DNA from: Rhodospirillales bacterium | GTDB lineage: Bacteria; Pseudomonadota; Alphaproteobacteria; Rhodospirillales_A; JACZKS01 | Reading direction: 5' to 3' | Length of the DNA: 15,368 bases | NCBI GenBank assembly: GCA_018648445.1 | Contig: JABGRG010000095.1 | Span: 1 to 15,368, forward strand | Shown: one piece after another, positions 1 to 9,442 of the stretch | Layout of the letters: each line of letters opens with the position of its first letter | Position numbering within the stretch: the first letter of the stretch is position 1 | Notes under the pieces: generated by a model | What the model saw: only the letters and a program-made list of their open reading frames with translations | What the model was told of the DNA's origin: nothing | Database searches by the model: none | Program-made: the position numbers and the translations under genes

Positions 1-1
1 A

Positions 2-46
2 TTGGAAGCCTTCGTCAAATCATTGGGTGTTGCACTTGAAATTTGA
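2..46 (+). CDS. Possible C-terminal end of an upstream gene (partial)
   Basis: From base 2 an open frame reads LEAFVKSLGVALEI and stops at TGA 44-46. Its codons (GCC, TTC, GTC, AAA) resemble those of the neighbouring genes, whereas the sequence after the stop is AT-rich and non-coding in character. It could be the last 14 residues of a protein encoded mainly outside the window. The stretch is too short to name a family, and chance openness over 14 codons cannot be excluded. Confidence 0.3.
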   Translation: MEAFVKSLGVALEI

Positions 47-133
47 ATCCAGCAAATTCCTCCATGGAATAGGTCAATTACTGAAACTAACTTCTAATTA
101 ACTCTCTATTTATTGTCTCTCATTTGATTTTTA

Positions 134-162
134 TTGACACTCATACCCCCGCGTGCGAAACA
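134..162 (+). promoter_or_regulatory. Candidate mucR promoter
   Basis: A perfect TTGACA -35 box lies at 134-139 in an AT-rich intergenic stretch (47-199). At 17 bases downstream, 157-162 reads GAAACA, a poor -10 match. Transcription starting just beyond it would give a leader of roughly 30 bases to the mucR ATG at 200, which has the ribosome site AAGGTGAG (189-196). MucR proteins are known to bind AT-rich DNA and often repress their own promoter, so autoregulation here is plausible but not shown. Confidence 0.28.
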
Positions 163-199
163 ACTATTTCTGGTTGAAATTTGATAACAAGGTGAGCGA

Positions 200-643
200 A
201 TGATAAATGAAGAAACTACTGAAACGGTATCGCGTGATGAAGTTTTGCGGATGTCCGTTGACGTCGTCGCTGCCTTTTTGAGCAACAATCAGCTTGCTTC
301 CGGACAAATCCCGGAAGTTATCGACACGGTATTTCGTTCATTGTACGCGTTGGACGGGACGATGGCGGAAGCCAAACCCGAGCCGCAGAAACCAGCCGTT
401 CCGATCCGCCGGTCGGTAACGTCCGATTTCATAATTTGCCTTGAAGACGGCAAAAAGCTGAAAATGCTAAAACGGCACCTTCGTACGAATTATAACCTGA
501 CGCCTGAAGAATACCGGGCCAAGTGGAACCTTTCCCCGGACTACCCGATGGTCGCGCCGAGCTACGCCAAACAGCGCTCGGAATTCGCCAAAAAGATCGG
601 CCTGGGGCGCAAGCCCGGCGAAAAGACCGGTAAGCGTAAATAG
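200..643 (+). CDS. mucR: Ros/MucR family transcriptional regulator with altered zinc site
   Basis: This is a 147-residue cytoplasmic DNA-binding regulator of the Ros/MucR family, which in alphaproteobacteria controls exopolysaccharide, motility, cell-cycle and virulence genes by binding AT-rich targets. Residues 12-50 match the N-terminal oligomerisation helix region. Residues 67-137 are the DNA-binding domain, including DFIICLEDGKK, LTPEEYRAKW and YPMVAPSYA. The zinc-ligand positions read Cys80, Asp83 and His93. The expected final histidine is replaced: Asn97 and Tyr98 stand where Ros has His-His. Cys-Asp-His-His variants are known in the family, as are homologues that fold without zinc. The C-terminal tail is basic (KPGEKTGKRK). 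The ATG at 200 has the good ribosome site AAGGTGAG. The gene stands alone, bounded by an AT-rich upstream region and a terminator at 675-709. Family assignment is secure; targets are unknown. Confidence 0.93.
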   Translation: MINEETTETVSRDEVLRMSVDVVAAFLSNNQLASGQIPEVIDTVFRSLYALDGTMAEAKPEPQKPAVPIRRSVTSDFIICLEDGKKLKMLKRHLRTNYNLTPEEYRAKWNLSPDYPMVAPSYAKQRSEFAKKIGLGRKPGEKTGKRK

Positions 644-674
644 GCTTGCAGTTAACACGAAAACCGCATTTGAT

Positions 675-709
675 CGAAAACGGCCGCGCCCAATGGCGCG
701 GCTTTTTCG
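675..709. terminator. Bidirectional intrinsic terminator between mucR and livF
   Basis: The arms GCCGCGCC (683-690) and GGCGCGGC (695-702) pair perfectly around the loop CAAT. TTTTT follows at 703-707 on the plus strand. CGAAAA (675-680) and TTTTCG (704-709) extend the pairing, so on the minus strand the hairpin is also followed by a T-run. It sits 32 bases after the mucR stop and 17 bases after the end of livF on the opposite strand, so it can end both convergent transcripts. Confidence 0.88.
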
Positions 710-725
710 TGGGCGCCGAGAGGCC

Positions 726-1433
726 CTATATCCCTAGATACGCCTTCTTGACATCTTCATTGGCCAGAAGGTCGGCCGCCGCGTCCGTCAAAGTAATGAC
801 GCCGTTTTCCATGACATAGCCGCGATCCGCGATTTTCAGTGCCTGATTGGCGTTCTGTTCGACAAGGAAAATGGTCGTCCCGCTTTCGCGGTTAATCTTG
901 ACGATGATATCGAAAATCTGCCGGATAACCAGCGGTGCCAAACCCAGCGACGGTTCATCCAAAAGCAACAGCCGCGGGCGGGCCATAATGGCGCGCGAGA
1001 TGGCCAGCATCTGCTGTTCGCCGCCCGACAACGTTCCGCCCGCCTGATGTCGCCGGTCAGCGAGAATCGGAAACAGGTCGAAAACGTGGTCGATATCGGC
1101 GTGAATACCCTTGCGGTCGCGGCGCATGAAAGCGCCCATATCGAGGTTTTCGGTCACCGTCAGATCGGGGAAAATAAGACGTCCTTCCGGAACCTGACAA
1201 ACGCCCATTTCGACAATTCGATTGGTCGGCAATCCGCAGATGGACTCGCCTTCCAGCAAAATATCGCCGGACCTTGCCCGAACCAAACCGCATACGGCCA
1301 TCAACGTGGTCGTCTTTCCCGCGCCGTTGGCCCCGATCAGGGTAATGATTTCGCCTTCGTTGACTTCGATATTGACGTCGCGCAGAACCGGAATCGCGCC
1401 GTAGCCCGCATGCACGTCGACCAAATTAAGCAT
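726..1433 (-). CDS. livF: Branched-chain amino acid ABC transporter ATP-binding protein LivF
   Basis: This 235-residue ATPase is one of the two nucleotide-binding subunits that power the Liv importer at the inner face of the membrane. The ABC motifs are complete: Walker A GANGAGKT (34-41), signature LSGGEQ (135-140), Walker B LLLLDEP (155-161). Gln193 occupies the usual H-loop position within LVEQNA, which is typical of LivF rather than LivG. The family's normal length is about 235. Its ATG (1431-1433) lies inside the end of livG, with an 8-base overlap (ATGCTTAA), so translation is probably coupled. It is the last gene of the livKHMGF unit and is followed by the terminator at 675-709. The substrate is inferred from family and operon; related HAAT transporters can also carry amides, urea or other amino acids. 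Confidence 0.95.
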   Translation of the reverse strand: MLNLVDVHAGYGAIPVLRDVNIEVNEGEIITLIGANGAGKTTTLMAVCGLVRARSGDILLEGESICGLPTNRIVEMGVCQVPEGRLIFPDLTVTENLDMGAFMRRDRKGIHADIDHVFDLFPILADRRHQAGGTLSGGEQQMLAISRAIMARPRLLLLDEPSLGLAPLVIRQIFDIIVKINRESGTTIFLVEQNANQALKIADRGYVMENGVITLTDAAADLLANEDVKKAYLGI

Positions 1434-2220
1434 CGTCGTCTTCCCCCAGATAGGCCTTGATAACCCGCGGATCCTTACTCACCACTTCGGGCGTACCCTG
1501 GGCGATTTCGGTTCCGTATTCGAGGACGAAGACGCGGTCGGAAAGGCTCATAACCAATTTCATGTCATGTTCGATCAGCAGGATCGAAAGATCGTGTTTT
1601 TCACGCAGCCGAATGATAAGCGCCTGAAGCTCCCCGGTCTCCATGGGGTTCATGCCGGCGGCCGGTTCGTCCAACAGCAAAACCTTCGGCTCGGTGGCCA
1701 TAGCGCGAGCGATCTCAAGCCGCCTTTGCGCCCCGTAGGGAAGACTGCCGGCGTTTTCGTCAACGAAGGTTTCCAGGCCCATTTCCACGAGCAGCGCATA
1801 ACTGTCGTCAATGACCTCTTGTTCCTCGCGACGGGTCGATGGCGGCCGGACGATGGCGCCGAAGATGGCGGACTTGGTTCGGCAGTGGCGGCCGATCATA
1901 ACGTTCTCAAGAACCGTCATGTTCTGGAAAAGGCGAATGTTCTGGAAGGTGCGCGCCATTCCCAATTCGGTGACGTGGTTGGGCTTAAGGCCGTTCAGGC
2001 GGTGGGTCTTGTCATTTCCGGTGATATATACGTCGCCCGCACTGGGCTCATACAGGCCGGTAATACAATTGAAAACCGTCGTTTTTCCGGCACCGTTCGG
2101 CCCAATCAGGGCGACGATCTCGCGCGGCCTGATATCGAAGCTGACATTATCCACGGCCCGCAGACCGCCGAAGTCCATGGTCAGATCCCTGACGTCCAGG
2201 ACAGCTTGCAAATTATCCAT
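1426..2220 (-). CDS. livG: Branched-chain amino acid ABC transporter ATP-binding protein LivG
   Basis: This 264-residue ABC ATPase pairs with LivF. Visible motifs are Walker A GPNGAGKT (40-47), the LivG-type signature LPYGAQRRLEIARA (160-173), Walker B LLLDEP (181-186) and the H-loop His218 in LLIEHDM. The C-terminal EVVSKDPRVIKAYLG is characteristic of LivG. The ATG at 2218-2220 (MDNLQAV) is chosen because it overlaps the livM stop by 8 bases (ATGGATAA), the same geometry as livG/livF. The frame extends seven codons further to a TTG at 2241, but nothing there resembles the family N-terminus. Translational coupling to livM is likely, since the ribosome site is weak (GGTGG). The role follows from family and operon; exact substrates are unproven. 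Confidence 0.95.
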   Translation of the reverse strand: MDNLQAVLDVRDLTMDFGGLRAVDNVSFDIRPREIVALIGPNGAGKTTVFNCITGLYEPSAGDVYITGNDKTHRLNGLKPNHVTELGMARTFQNIRLFQNMTVLENVMIGRHCRTKSAIFGAIVRPPSTRREEQEVIDDSYALLVEMGLETFVDENAGSLPYGAQRRLEIARAMATEPKVLLLDEPAAGMNPMETGELQALIIRLREKHDLSILLIEHDMKLVMSLSDRVFVLEYGTEIAQGTPEVVSKDPRVIKAYLGEDDDA

Positions 2221-3463
2221 GAGCGTCCACCGTCTTCGCAACGTCGCCCGAAGTCGCCGTATCGTCCCGTTTTCGGAACTTGTGGCGGCGGCGGCGGTCG
2301 CGGATCAGGCCCTGCGGGCGGAACACCATGAACAACACCATGGTCGCGCCGAAAACGATCATCCGGTATTCGGCAAACGCGCGCATATATTCAGGCAACA
2401 GAATGAGGATCATGGCGCCGCAGATCACACCCAGGGTCGACCCCATTCCGCCCAGAACGACAATCGAAAGGATGATGGCCGATTCCATGAATGTAAAACT
2501 GGCAGGATTGACGAACGACGTTTTCGCGGCGAACACGACGCCCGCCATGGAAGCCCACGTCGCGCCCAGCGCAAAAGCCATCAACTTGGTCCGGGTCTTG
2601 TCGATGCCCATGGCCTGACAGGCGATTTCATCTTCACGCAAAGCCAGCCAGGCGCGGCCAATGCGAGAATACTTGAGCCTCGTCACCACCAATATCGTAA
2701 ACAGAACCAGGCCGATCATCACGTAATACATGAAGATGATGCCGTCCTTGAGGCCGAACTCGATCCACAAAAAGCCCGGACGCGGAATATTCGCGATGCC
2801 GCTGGGGCCGTGGGTGAACGCGCCCCAGTTTTCCAGAACCAACCGGATGATCTCGCCGAAACCAAGGGTGACGATGGCCAGATAGTCACCGCGCAAGCGC
2901 AGCACCGGAAAGCCCAGAAGAACGCCGACGAACGTCCCGAGTATGGCCGACAGCGGCAGAACCACCCAGAAACCGAGGCCGAAATGCTCGTTCAAAAGGG
3001 CGTAGGAATAGGCGCCGACCGCGTAAAACGCGACAAACCCCAGATCAAGAAGCCCCGCCAGACCGACAACGATGTTCAACCCCAGTCCCAGCATGACGAA
3101 GACCATGGCCGAAATCATGATGTTGGTCTGATACATGGAAAAAAGGAACGGGAACGACGCGACGAACCCTGTGAAAGCGGCAAGCAACGGGTAGAGAATG
3201 CGCTTGTCGCGAATAACGATGCGCACCCATTCGGGCGTCTGCGCGGCAGGGTCGGTCTGCGGTTTGCCGCCGCCACGCTCGCGGCGCACCATGAAATAAC
3301 GCCACACGTAAGACAGAACGAAGGCGCTAACGCCCACAAGAAGAAGATTGTGCCATCGCCATTCGATCGTATTTTCGATGGTGTCCACGCGGATGACCAT
3401 GATCGGAAAGGTCAAAAACATGAACCATGCGGCGGTCAGAAGTGATTTTTTCAGGTCTTGCAT
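2213..3463 (-). CDS. livM: Branched-chain amino acid ABC transporter permease LivM
   Basis: This 416-residue integral membrane permease is one half of the LivHM channel. After a short lysine-containing start there are two hydrophobic N-terminal segments (about 9-25 and 37-55), then a charged loop with RRERGGGK. The conserved BPD_transp_2 core follows, with motifs GLGLNIVVGLAGLLDLGFVA, LRGDYLAIVTLGFGEI and QAMGIDKTRTKLMAFALGA. The latter is the cytoplasmic coupling region that contacts the ATPases. The tail is strongly basic (RDRRRRHKFRKR) and cytoplasmic. The length fits the long LivM form with the N-terminal extension common in proteobacteria. The gap to livH is 59 bases and contains a small palindrome (TTGAGGCTCAA, 3498-3508). 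The ribosome site before the ATG at 3463 is poor. The stop is shared with livG in an 8-base overlap. Confidence 0.95.
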   Translation of the reverse strand: MQDLKKSLLTAAWFMFLTFPIMVIRVDTIENTIEWRWHNLLLVGVSAFVLSYVWRYFMVRRERGGGKPQTDPAAQTPEWVRIVIRDKRILYPLLAAFTGFVASFPFLFSMYQTNIMISAMVFVMLGLGLNIVVGLAGLLDLGFVAFYAVGAYSYALLNEHFGLGFWVVLPLSAILGTFVGVLLGFPVLRLRGDYLAIVTLGFGEIIRLVLENWGAFTHGPSGIANIPRPGFLWIEFGLKDGIIFMYYVMIGLVLFTILVVTRLKYSRIGRAWLALREDEIACQAMGIDKTRTKLMAFALGATWASMAGVVFAAKTSFVNPASFTFMESAIILSIVVLGGMGSTLGVICGAMILILLPEYMRAFAEYRMIVFGATMVLFMVFRPQGLIRDRRRRHKFRKRDDTATSGDVAKTVDAHG

Positions 3464-3522
3464 AACTTTACTAAGTGCAATTTAAGTCACATCCCAATTG
3501 AGGCTCAATCGCCGGTTAGGGC

Positions 3523-4425
3523 CTAAACCTTATGCCCTTCCTCTTTGCCAAGAATTCCTGACGGACGGAAAATGAGGATGAGGACCAGCAGCGCGAACGC
3601 GAACACATCCTCGTAATCGCTTGAAACGTACCCGGTGGCGAAACTTTCGGTCCAACCGAGAACCAGTCCGCCCAGCATGGCGCCGGGAACGCTCCCAATT
3701 CCGCCCAGGACGGCGGCGGTAAACGCCTTAATCCCAGCGATGAAGCCGATGTAGAAGTTGATTTGACCCACGTGCGAAGCAATCAGCACGCCGCCAATGG
3801 CGGCCAGGGCTGAACCGATGATGAAGGTCATCGAAATCACGTTATCGACATTGACTCCGACCAACATGGCCATGCGCTGATTTTGTGAGGTCGCGCGCAT
3901 CGCCTTTCCCATGCGGGTAAACTTGATGAATGCGGTCAAACCGGCCATGACGGCGGCGGCGGTCAGAACAATGAAAAGTTCCGACGAACTCATGATTCCG
4001 GCATATCCTTCCATGAACGGCAGTTCTGGAAGAAGGGCCGGGAACGGCAGGAAGTCGGCGGTCTGGGCCAGCAAAACGTAATTTTGCAGGAAGATGGACA
4101 TGCCGATGGCCGAAATCAGCGGCGACAGCCTTGGCGCGCCGCGCAACGGCCTGTAGGCGATCTTCTCAATGGTGAAACCGTAGGCCGACGAATAGATCAC
4201 GGCGATCGGCAGGGTCATCAGCAGAATGGACCAACCGGGAAGGCCCATGGTCGCCAAAACGCCGGAAATGATCAACGCGGTAAACGCCCCGATCATGTAA
4301 ATTTCGCCGTGGGCGAAATTGATCAGCTTGATGATTCCGTAGACCATTGTGTAACCCAAGGCGATCAGCGCATAGATGCTGCCCCGGGTCAAACCGCCCA
4401 AGAAAAGTTCGAGGAAATACTCCAT
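3523..4425 (-). CDS. livH: Branched-chain amino acid ABC transporter permease LivH
   Basis: This 300-residue permease is the partner of LivM in the membrane channel. Its N-terminus has the hallmark GLTRGSIYALIALGYTMVYG followed by LINFAHGEIYMIGAF, a near-signature sequence for LivH. About eight hydrophobic segments are visible. The cytoplasmic coupling motif MRATSQNQRMAMLVGVNVD lies near residues 176-194, and AAVLGGIGSVPGAMLGGLVLG near 235-255. Length is normal for the family. The ATG at 4425 is preceded by AAGAG at a spacing of about ten bases, a weak site. The gene is separated from livK by 89 bases that hold a perfect 15-bp hairpin (4450-4482), so permease expression may be set lower than that of the binding protein. 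Confidence 0.95.
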   Translation of the reverse strand: MEYFLELFLGGLTRGSIYALIALGYTMVYGIIKLINFAHGEIYMIGAFTALIISGVLATMGLPGWSILLMTLPIAVIYSSAYGFTIEKIAYRPLRGAPRLSPLISAIGMSIFLQNYVLLAQTADFLPFPALLPELPFMEGYAGIMSSSELFIVLTAAAVMAGLTAFIKFTRMGKAMRATSQNQRMAMLVGVNVDNVISMTFIIGSALAAIGGVLIASHVGQINFYIGFIAGIKAFTAAVLGGIGSVPGAMLGGLVLGWTESFATGYVSSDYEDVFAFALLVLILIFRPSGILGKEEGHKV

Positions 4426-4449
4426 ATAGATCGGCTCTTTTTTATAGCA

Positions 4450-4482
4450 CCATGGGACGGACCCGGCGGGTCCGTCCCATGG
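4450..4482 (-). terminator. Strong intercistronic hairpin between livK and livH
   Basis: CCATGGGACGGACCC (4450-4464) and GGGTCCGTCCCATGG (4468-4482) form a perfect 15-bp stem around a 3-base loop. On the minus-strand transcript it lies 32 bases after the livK stop and is followed by an A-rich stretch (TGCTATAAAAAAG), not a T-run, so it is not a classical intrinsic terminator for the operon. By analogy with hairpins after other binding-protein genes it may protect the livK 3' end or attenuate livHMGF. On the plus strand it is followed by ATTTTCTTCTT and could stop antisense transcription. The structure is seen; its role is inferred. Confidence 0.7.
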
Positions 4483-4514
4483 ATTTTCTTCTTGTTGGCG
4501 AATTTTTCGCCAGA

Positions 4515-5633
4515 TTATTCGGCCTGAACGAACACGCCGTTGGCAACCATGTAAACGTCGAAGCCGACGCCTTCGGCATCACCGATGGAATCGAACTTAA
4601 TCTTGCCAACGGGGGTGTCGACATATTCGGTCTTCAGCGCTTTGACAATCTTGTCATAGTCGGTCGAACCGGATTTTTCGATGGCATTCATCAGAGCCAG
4701 CGCCGCCGAATAGGCATTGTAGAAGAAGGCGCCCGGCTCGGCCTTGAACGCTTTCTTATGCTCGGCCAAAGCGACCGCATACAGCGGGTTGCCGGAAGAA
4801 TCCTGCGGTCCGGTTGCGAACACGCCCTCGGCAAACACGCCGGCCACCTTGATGAACGTGGGATCCTTGACGCCGTCATCGGAAACGAACGCGATATCCA
4901 GGTTCTTCTTGCGCATGGCCATCACGATTTTGGAAGCCTCGGGGTGATAGCCGCCGAAAATAACCGCGTCGGCGCCCGAATGCTTAATCTTCTGCACAAC
5001 GGCGGAATAATCGACCGCGCCGGGGGTCACGCCCTCGAACAACACGGAAGCGGCTTTGCCGGAGCCATCAACCGCCGCCTTGGCGAATTCGGCGAAGCCC
5101 TTGCCATAGTCGCCCTTGTCGTGGATCACGGCGATTTTCTTGGCGCCCAGCTTGTCGATGGTAAAGCCTGCGGCCAACTGGCCCTGGGCATCATCACGCG
5201 CGATGGTGCGGAAGAAGTTCGGATAATCACCACTGGTGGTCAGCGGCGGATTGGTCGCCGACGGCGACATAACCACGATTTTGGAATCCACGTAAACCGG
5301 AAGCGCAGCCTTGGTGGCGCCCGAGCAGATATGCCCCATGGCCACGGTCGCTTCTTCGCTCACCAGCTTCATCGCGGCGTTGACAGCCAATTCGGGCTTG
5401 CACTGATCGTCCTGCGGGACAACCTTGATCATCCGCCCCAAAACGCCGCCCTTGGCGTTGTATTTCTCAGCCACCAACTTGGCGGCGTTAATGGTCGGCA
5501 GGCCATAGGAGGCCAAATCGCCGGTATGCGCGCCCGGGACGCCGAAAATAATATCATCTGCCTGAGCGGCGCCAATGCCGATAAAACCGATACCGGCCGC
5601 AATCGCGACCGCCGAAGTGAGTTTTTTGATCAT
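4515..5633 (-). CDS. livK: Branched-chain amino acid ABC transporter substrate-binding protein LivK
   Basis: This 372-residue periplasmic binding protein captures leucine, isoleucine, valine or related amino acids and delivers them to LivHM. A clear signal peptide covers residues 1-25 (MIKKL, hydrophobic core AAGIGFIGIG, cleavage after AQA). The Peripla_BP_6 fold is visible through VPGAHTGDLASYG and through the paired cysteines in DDQCKPEL and GHICSGAT, which form the disulphide known in LivJ/LivK. YNAYSAALALMNAI near the C-terminus matches the family. The ATG at 5631-5633 is chosen because it starts the signal peptide and has a ribosome site (GGAG, 7-base spacing). The open frame continues 36 codons upstream but that stretch is not signal-like. 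It is the first gene of livKHMGF and is followed by the hairpin at 4450-4482. Ligand specificity cannot be read from the sequence. Confidence 0.95.
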   Translation of the reverse strand: MIKKLTSAVAIAAGIGFIGIGAAQADDIIFGVPGAHTGDLASYGLPTINAAKLVAEKYNAKGGVLGRMIKVVPQDDQCKPELAVNAAMKLVSEEATVAMGHICSGATKAALPVYVDSKIVVMSPSATNPPLTTSGDYPNFFRTIARDDAQGQLAAGFTIDKLGAKKIAVIHDKGDYGKGFAEFAKAAVDGSGKAASVLFEGVTPGAVDYSAVVQKIKHSGADAVIFGGYHPEASKIVMAMRKKNLDIAFVSDDGVKDPTFIKVAGVFAEGVFATGPQDSSGNPLYAVALAEHKKAFKAEPGAFFYNAYSAALALMNAIEKSGSTDYDKIVKALKTEYVDTPVGKIKFDSIGDAEGVGFDVYMVANGVFVQAE

Positions 5634-5712
5634 CTTCCATCTCCACAATAATTCGCTAAACGCGATAGCCTTGGATCCCTGTTCTCGTGACCATTTTCCA
5701 CGATCAACGAGC

Positions 5713-5744
5713 AAAAAAATGCGCATTGAGCAATTCCACAATGC
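5713..5744 (-). terminator. Candidate terminator or attenuator upstream of livK
   Basis: Read on the minus strand, GCATTG and CAATGC (plus-strand 5739-5744 and 5723-5728) form a 6-bp stem with a 10-base loop. GCA and then seven T residues follow (plus-strand A-run 5713-5719). This resembles a modest intrinsic terminator. It lies about 90 bases after the DUF6898-like gene and 80 bases before the livK ATG, so it could end the upstream transcript or act as a leader attenuator. The stem is short and AT-containing, so strength is uncertain. Confidence 0.45.
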
Positions 5745-5836
5745 ACCTAATTATCAATACGTAACCTTACCGCCTAAAGCAACGCGAAACTGCATCAATC
5801 CAGCGAATCTCAGCATATCTGCCGCCGAATAGGCCA

Positions 5837-6079
5837 TCACAGCCCGCGTTCCGAGCGTTTCGCTTCCTTCGCGCGTTTCTCCATAACGTATCTGAGTTTT
5901 CGTGCGGCGACCCGTTTTAACGTCTCCTGCCCGGCTTTCGGACTGCCGACGATAGAGACCTCCGTTCCCGTTCTGGAATCGATGGCGCTGACCTTCACCA
6001 CGTTTCCCACCCGGATAAACTCGAAATAGACGGTGCGCTGCAAAACATTCCTTCCCGACGCCATCCGGCCATGCGCCAT
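5837..6079 (-). CDS. Small conserved protein, DUF6898-like
   Basis: This 80-residue protein is soluble, with no signal peptide or membrane segment. The centre (about 16-46) alternates hydrophobic and polar residues as in a small beta-sheet: TVYFEFIRVGNVVKVSAID followed by SRTGTEVSIVG. A basic amphipathic helix follows (LKRVAARKLRYVMEKRAKEAKR). The pattern FEFIRVG..VKVSAID..TGTEV resembles the DUF6898 family of small alphaproteobacterial proteins, named from memory and without a search. Function is unknown. The ATG at 6079 has AGG at 6-base spacing; Met6 (6064) is an alternative start. It lies upstream of livK on the same strand, separated by 203 bases and a possible terminator, so it is probably not part of the liv operon. 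Confidence 0.7.
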   Translation of the reverse strand: MAHGRMASGRNVLQRTVYFEFIRVGNVVKVSAIDSRTGTEVSIVGSPKAGQETLKRVAARKLRYVMEKRAKEAKRSERGL

Positions 6080-6393
6080 CTAGAACCTATCGACCGAAGC
6101 GAGGCGCGCCATCGTATTTTGCCCGCACCATTCCAAAAGAGACAGCATCTATGCGCCGATGTGCTTTTATTTATTCCACATAAATTTTACGGTTTTATCT
6201 TGACGACTACATTTTTTTCGTGTTTTTAAGCGAGCACTTGAATTCGACGTTTTTGAATTTGGTTAAACGACATTGGAAAAACCGCTATCGTTCCTTAAGT
6301 AAGTTTGCACATAGGGAATTTCGACTTTGAATGCGCCACGGGGGGGAATCTCGTGGGCCCCGAAACAACATGACGCAAGGAGGGCTGCGGCCC
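6080..6393 (+). promoter_or_regulatory. metY upstream region and leader
   Basis: This 314-base non-coding stretch separates the divergent DUF6898-like gene and metY. It is AT-rich up to about 6330 and then abruptly GC-rich. A possible promoter is TTGACG (6200-6205) with TTTTTA (6223-6228) at 17 bases, which would leave a leader of about 160 bases. I looked for the SAM-II motif common before alphaproteobacterial methionine genes (the GCUAAA-type 3' end and UUGCAGCC-like core) and did not find it. Near the start codon two mutually exclusive stems are possible: 6336-6340 with 6352-6356, and 6352-6359 with 6389-6396, the second covering the ATG. The role of the region is inferred. Confidence 0.4.
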
Positions 6394-9208
<2,815 letters not shown>

Positions 9209-9352
9209 TGACGGCTGATTTCAACTAAATATTGAATTCCGCTGTATCAATGACGCAAAAAAAAATGGGATTGTCGACAAACTTTGGAAAAACGGTTCTG
9301 TATCGCGTTCGGATGTTTTATTCTCGCGTGCGAAGCGCTGTCGTTGCGGTGA

Positions 9353-9378
9353 TAAACTGACGGCGAATGGACCGGTAA
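9353..9378 (+). promoter_or_regulatory. Candidate sigma-28-type promoter for motAB
   Basis: TAAA at 9353-9356 is followed, after 14 bases, by ACCGGTAA (9371-9378). This matches the flagellar sigma-28 consensus (TAAA, N15, GCCGATAA) at the -35 core and 6 of 8 positions of the -10, with one base less spacing. It would start transcription about 55 bases before the motA ATG. The rest of the 9209-9442 gap shows only a perfect palindrome, TTGTCGACAA (9271-9280), and no gene. The match is by eye; whether this organism has FliA is unknown. Confidence 0.3.
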
Positions 9379-9442
9379 AACAATAAGAAGAGCTGCGTTC
9401 CCGGCATTTGGTTGGCAGCGGTGAAGCAATTGAGGGTAGTGA

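Noticed and set aside
1811..3445. 544-codon open frame on the plus strand
   Set aside because: It is antisense to livG and livM, which have full family motifs. Its protein is rich in His, Arg, Gln and Asp with no domain pattern, as expected from reading the opposite strand of hydrophobic GC-rich genes.
4450..4482. Insertion-sequence terminal repeat
   Set aside because: The two arms are adjacent with a three-base loop and enclose no transposase or target duplication.
4347..5651. 434-codon open frame on the plus strand
   Set aside because: It is antisense to livK, which has a signal peptide and family motifs. The translated product has no recognisable domain.
5634..5741. N-terminal extension of LivK by 36 codons
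   Set aside because: The extension would bury a textbook signal peptide in the interior, while the internal ATG at 5633 has a good ribosome site.
5754..5782. TTGCTT, 17 bases, TATTGA as a livK promoter on the minus strand
   Set aside because: It would start transcription at the foot of the T7-tailed hairpin, which would then abort it. The match is weak, so I did not list it.
6080..6393. SAM-II riboswitch before metY
   Set aside because: It was expected from the gene and lineage, but neither the conserved core nor the 3' GCUAAA-type element could be found.
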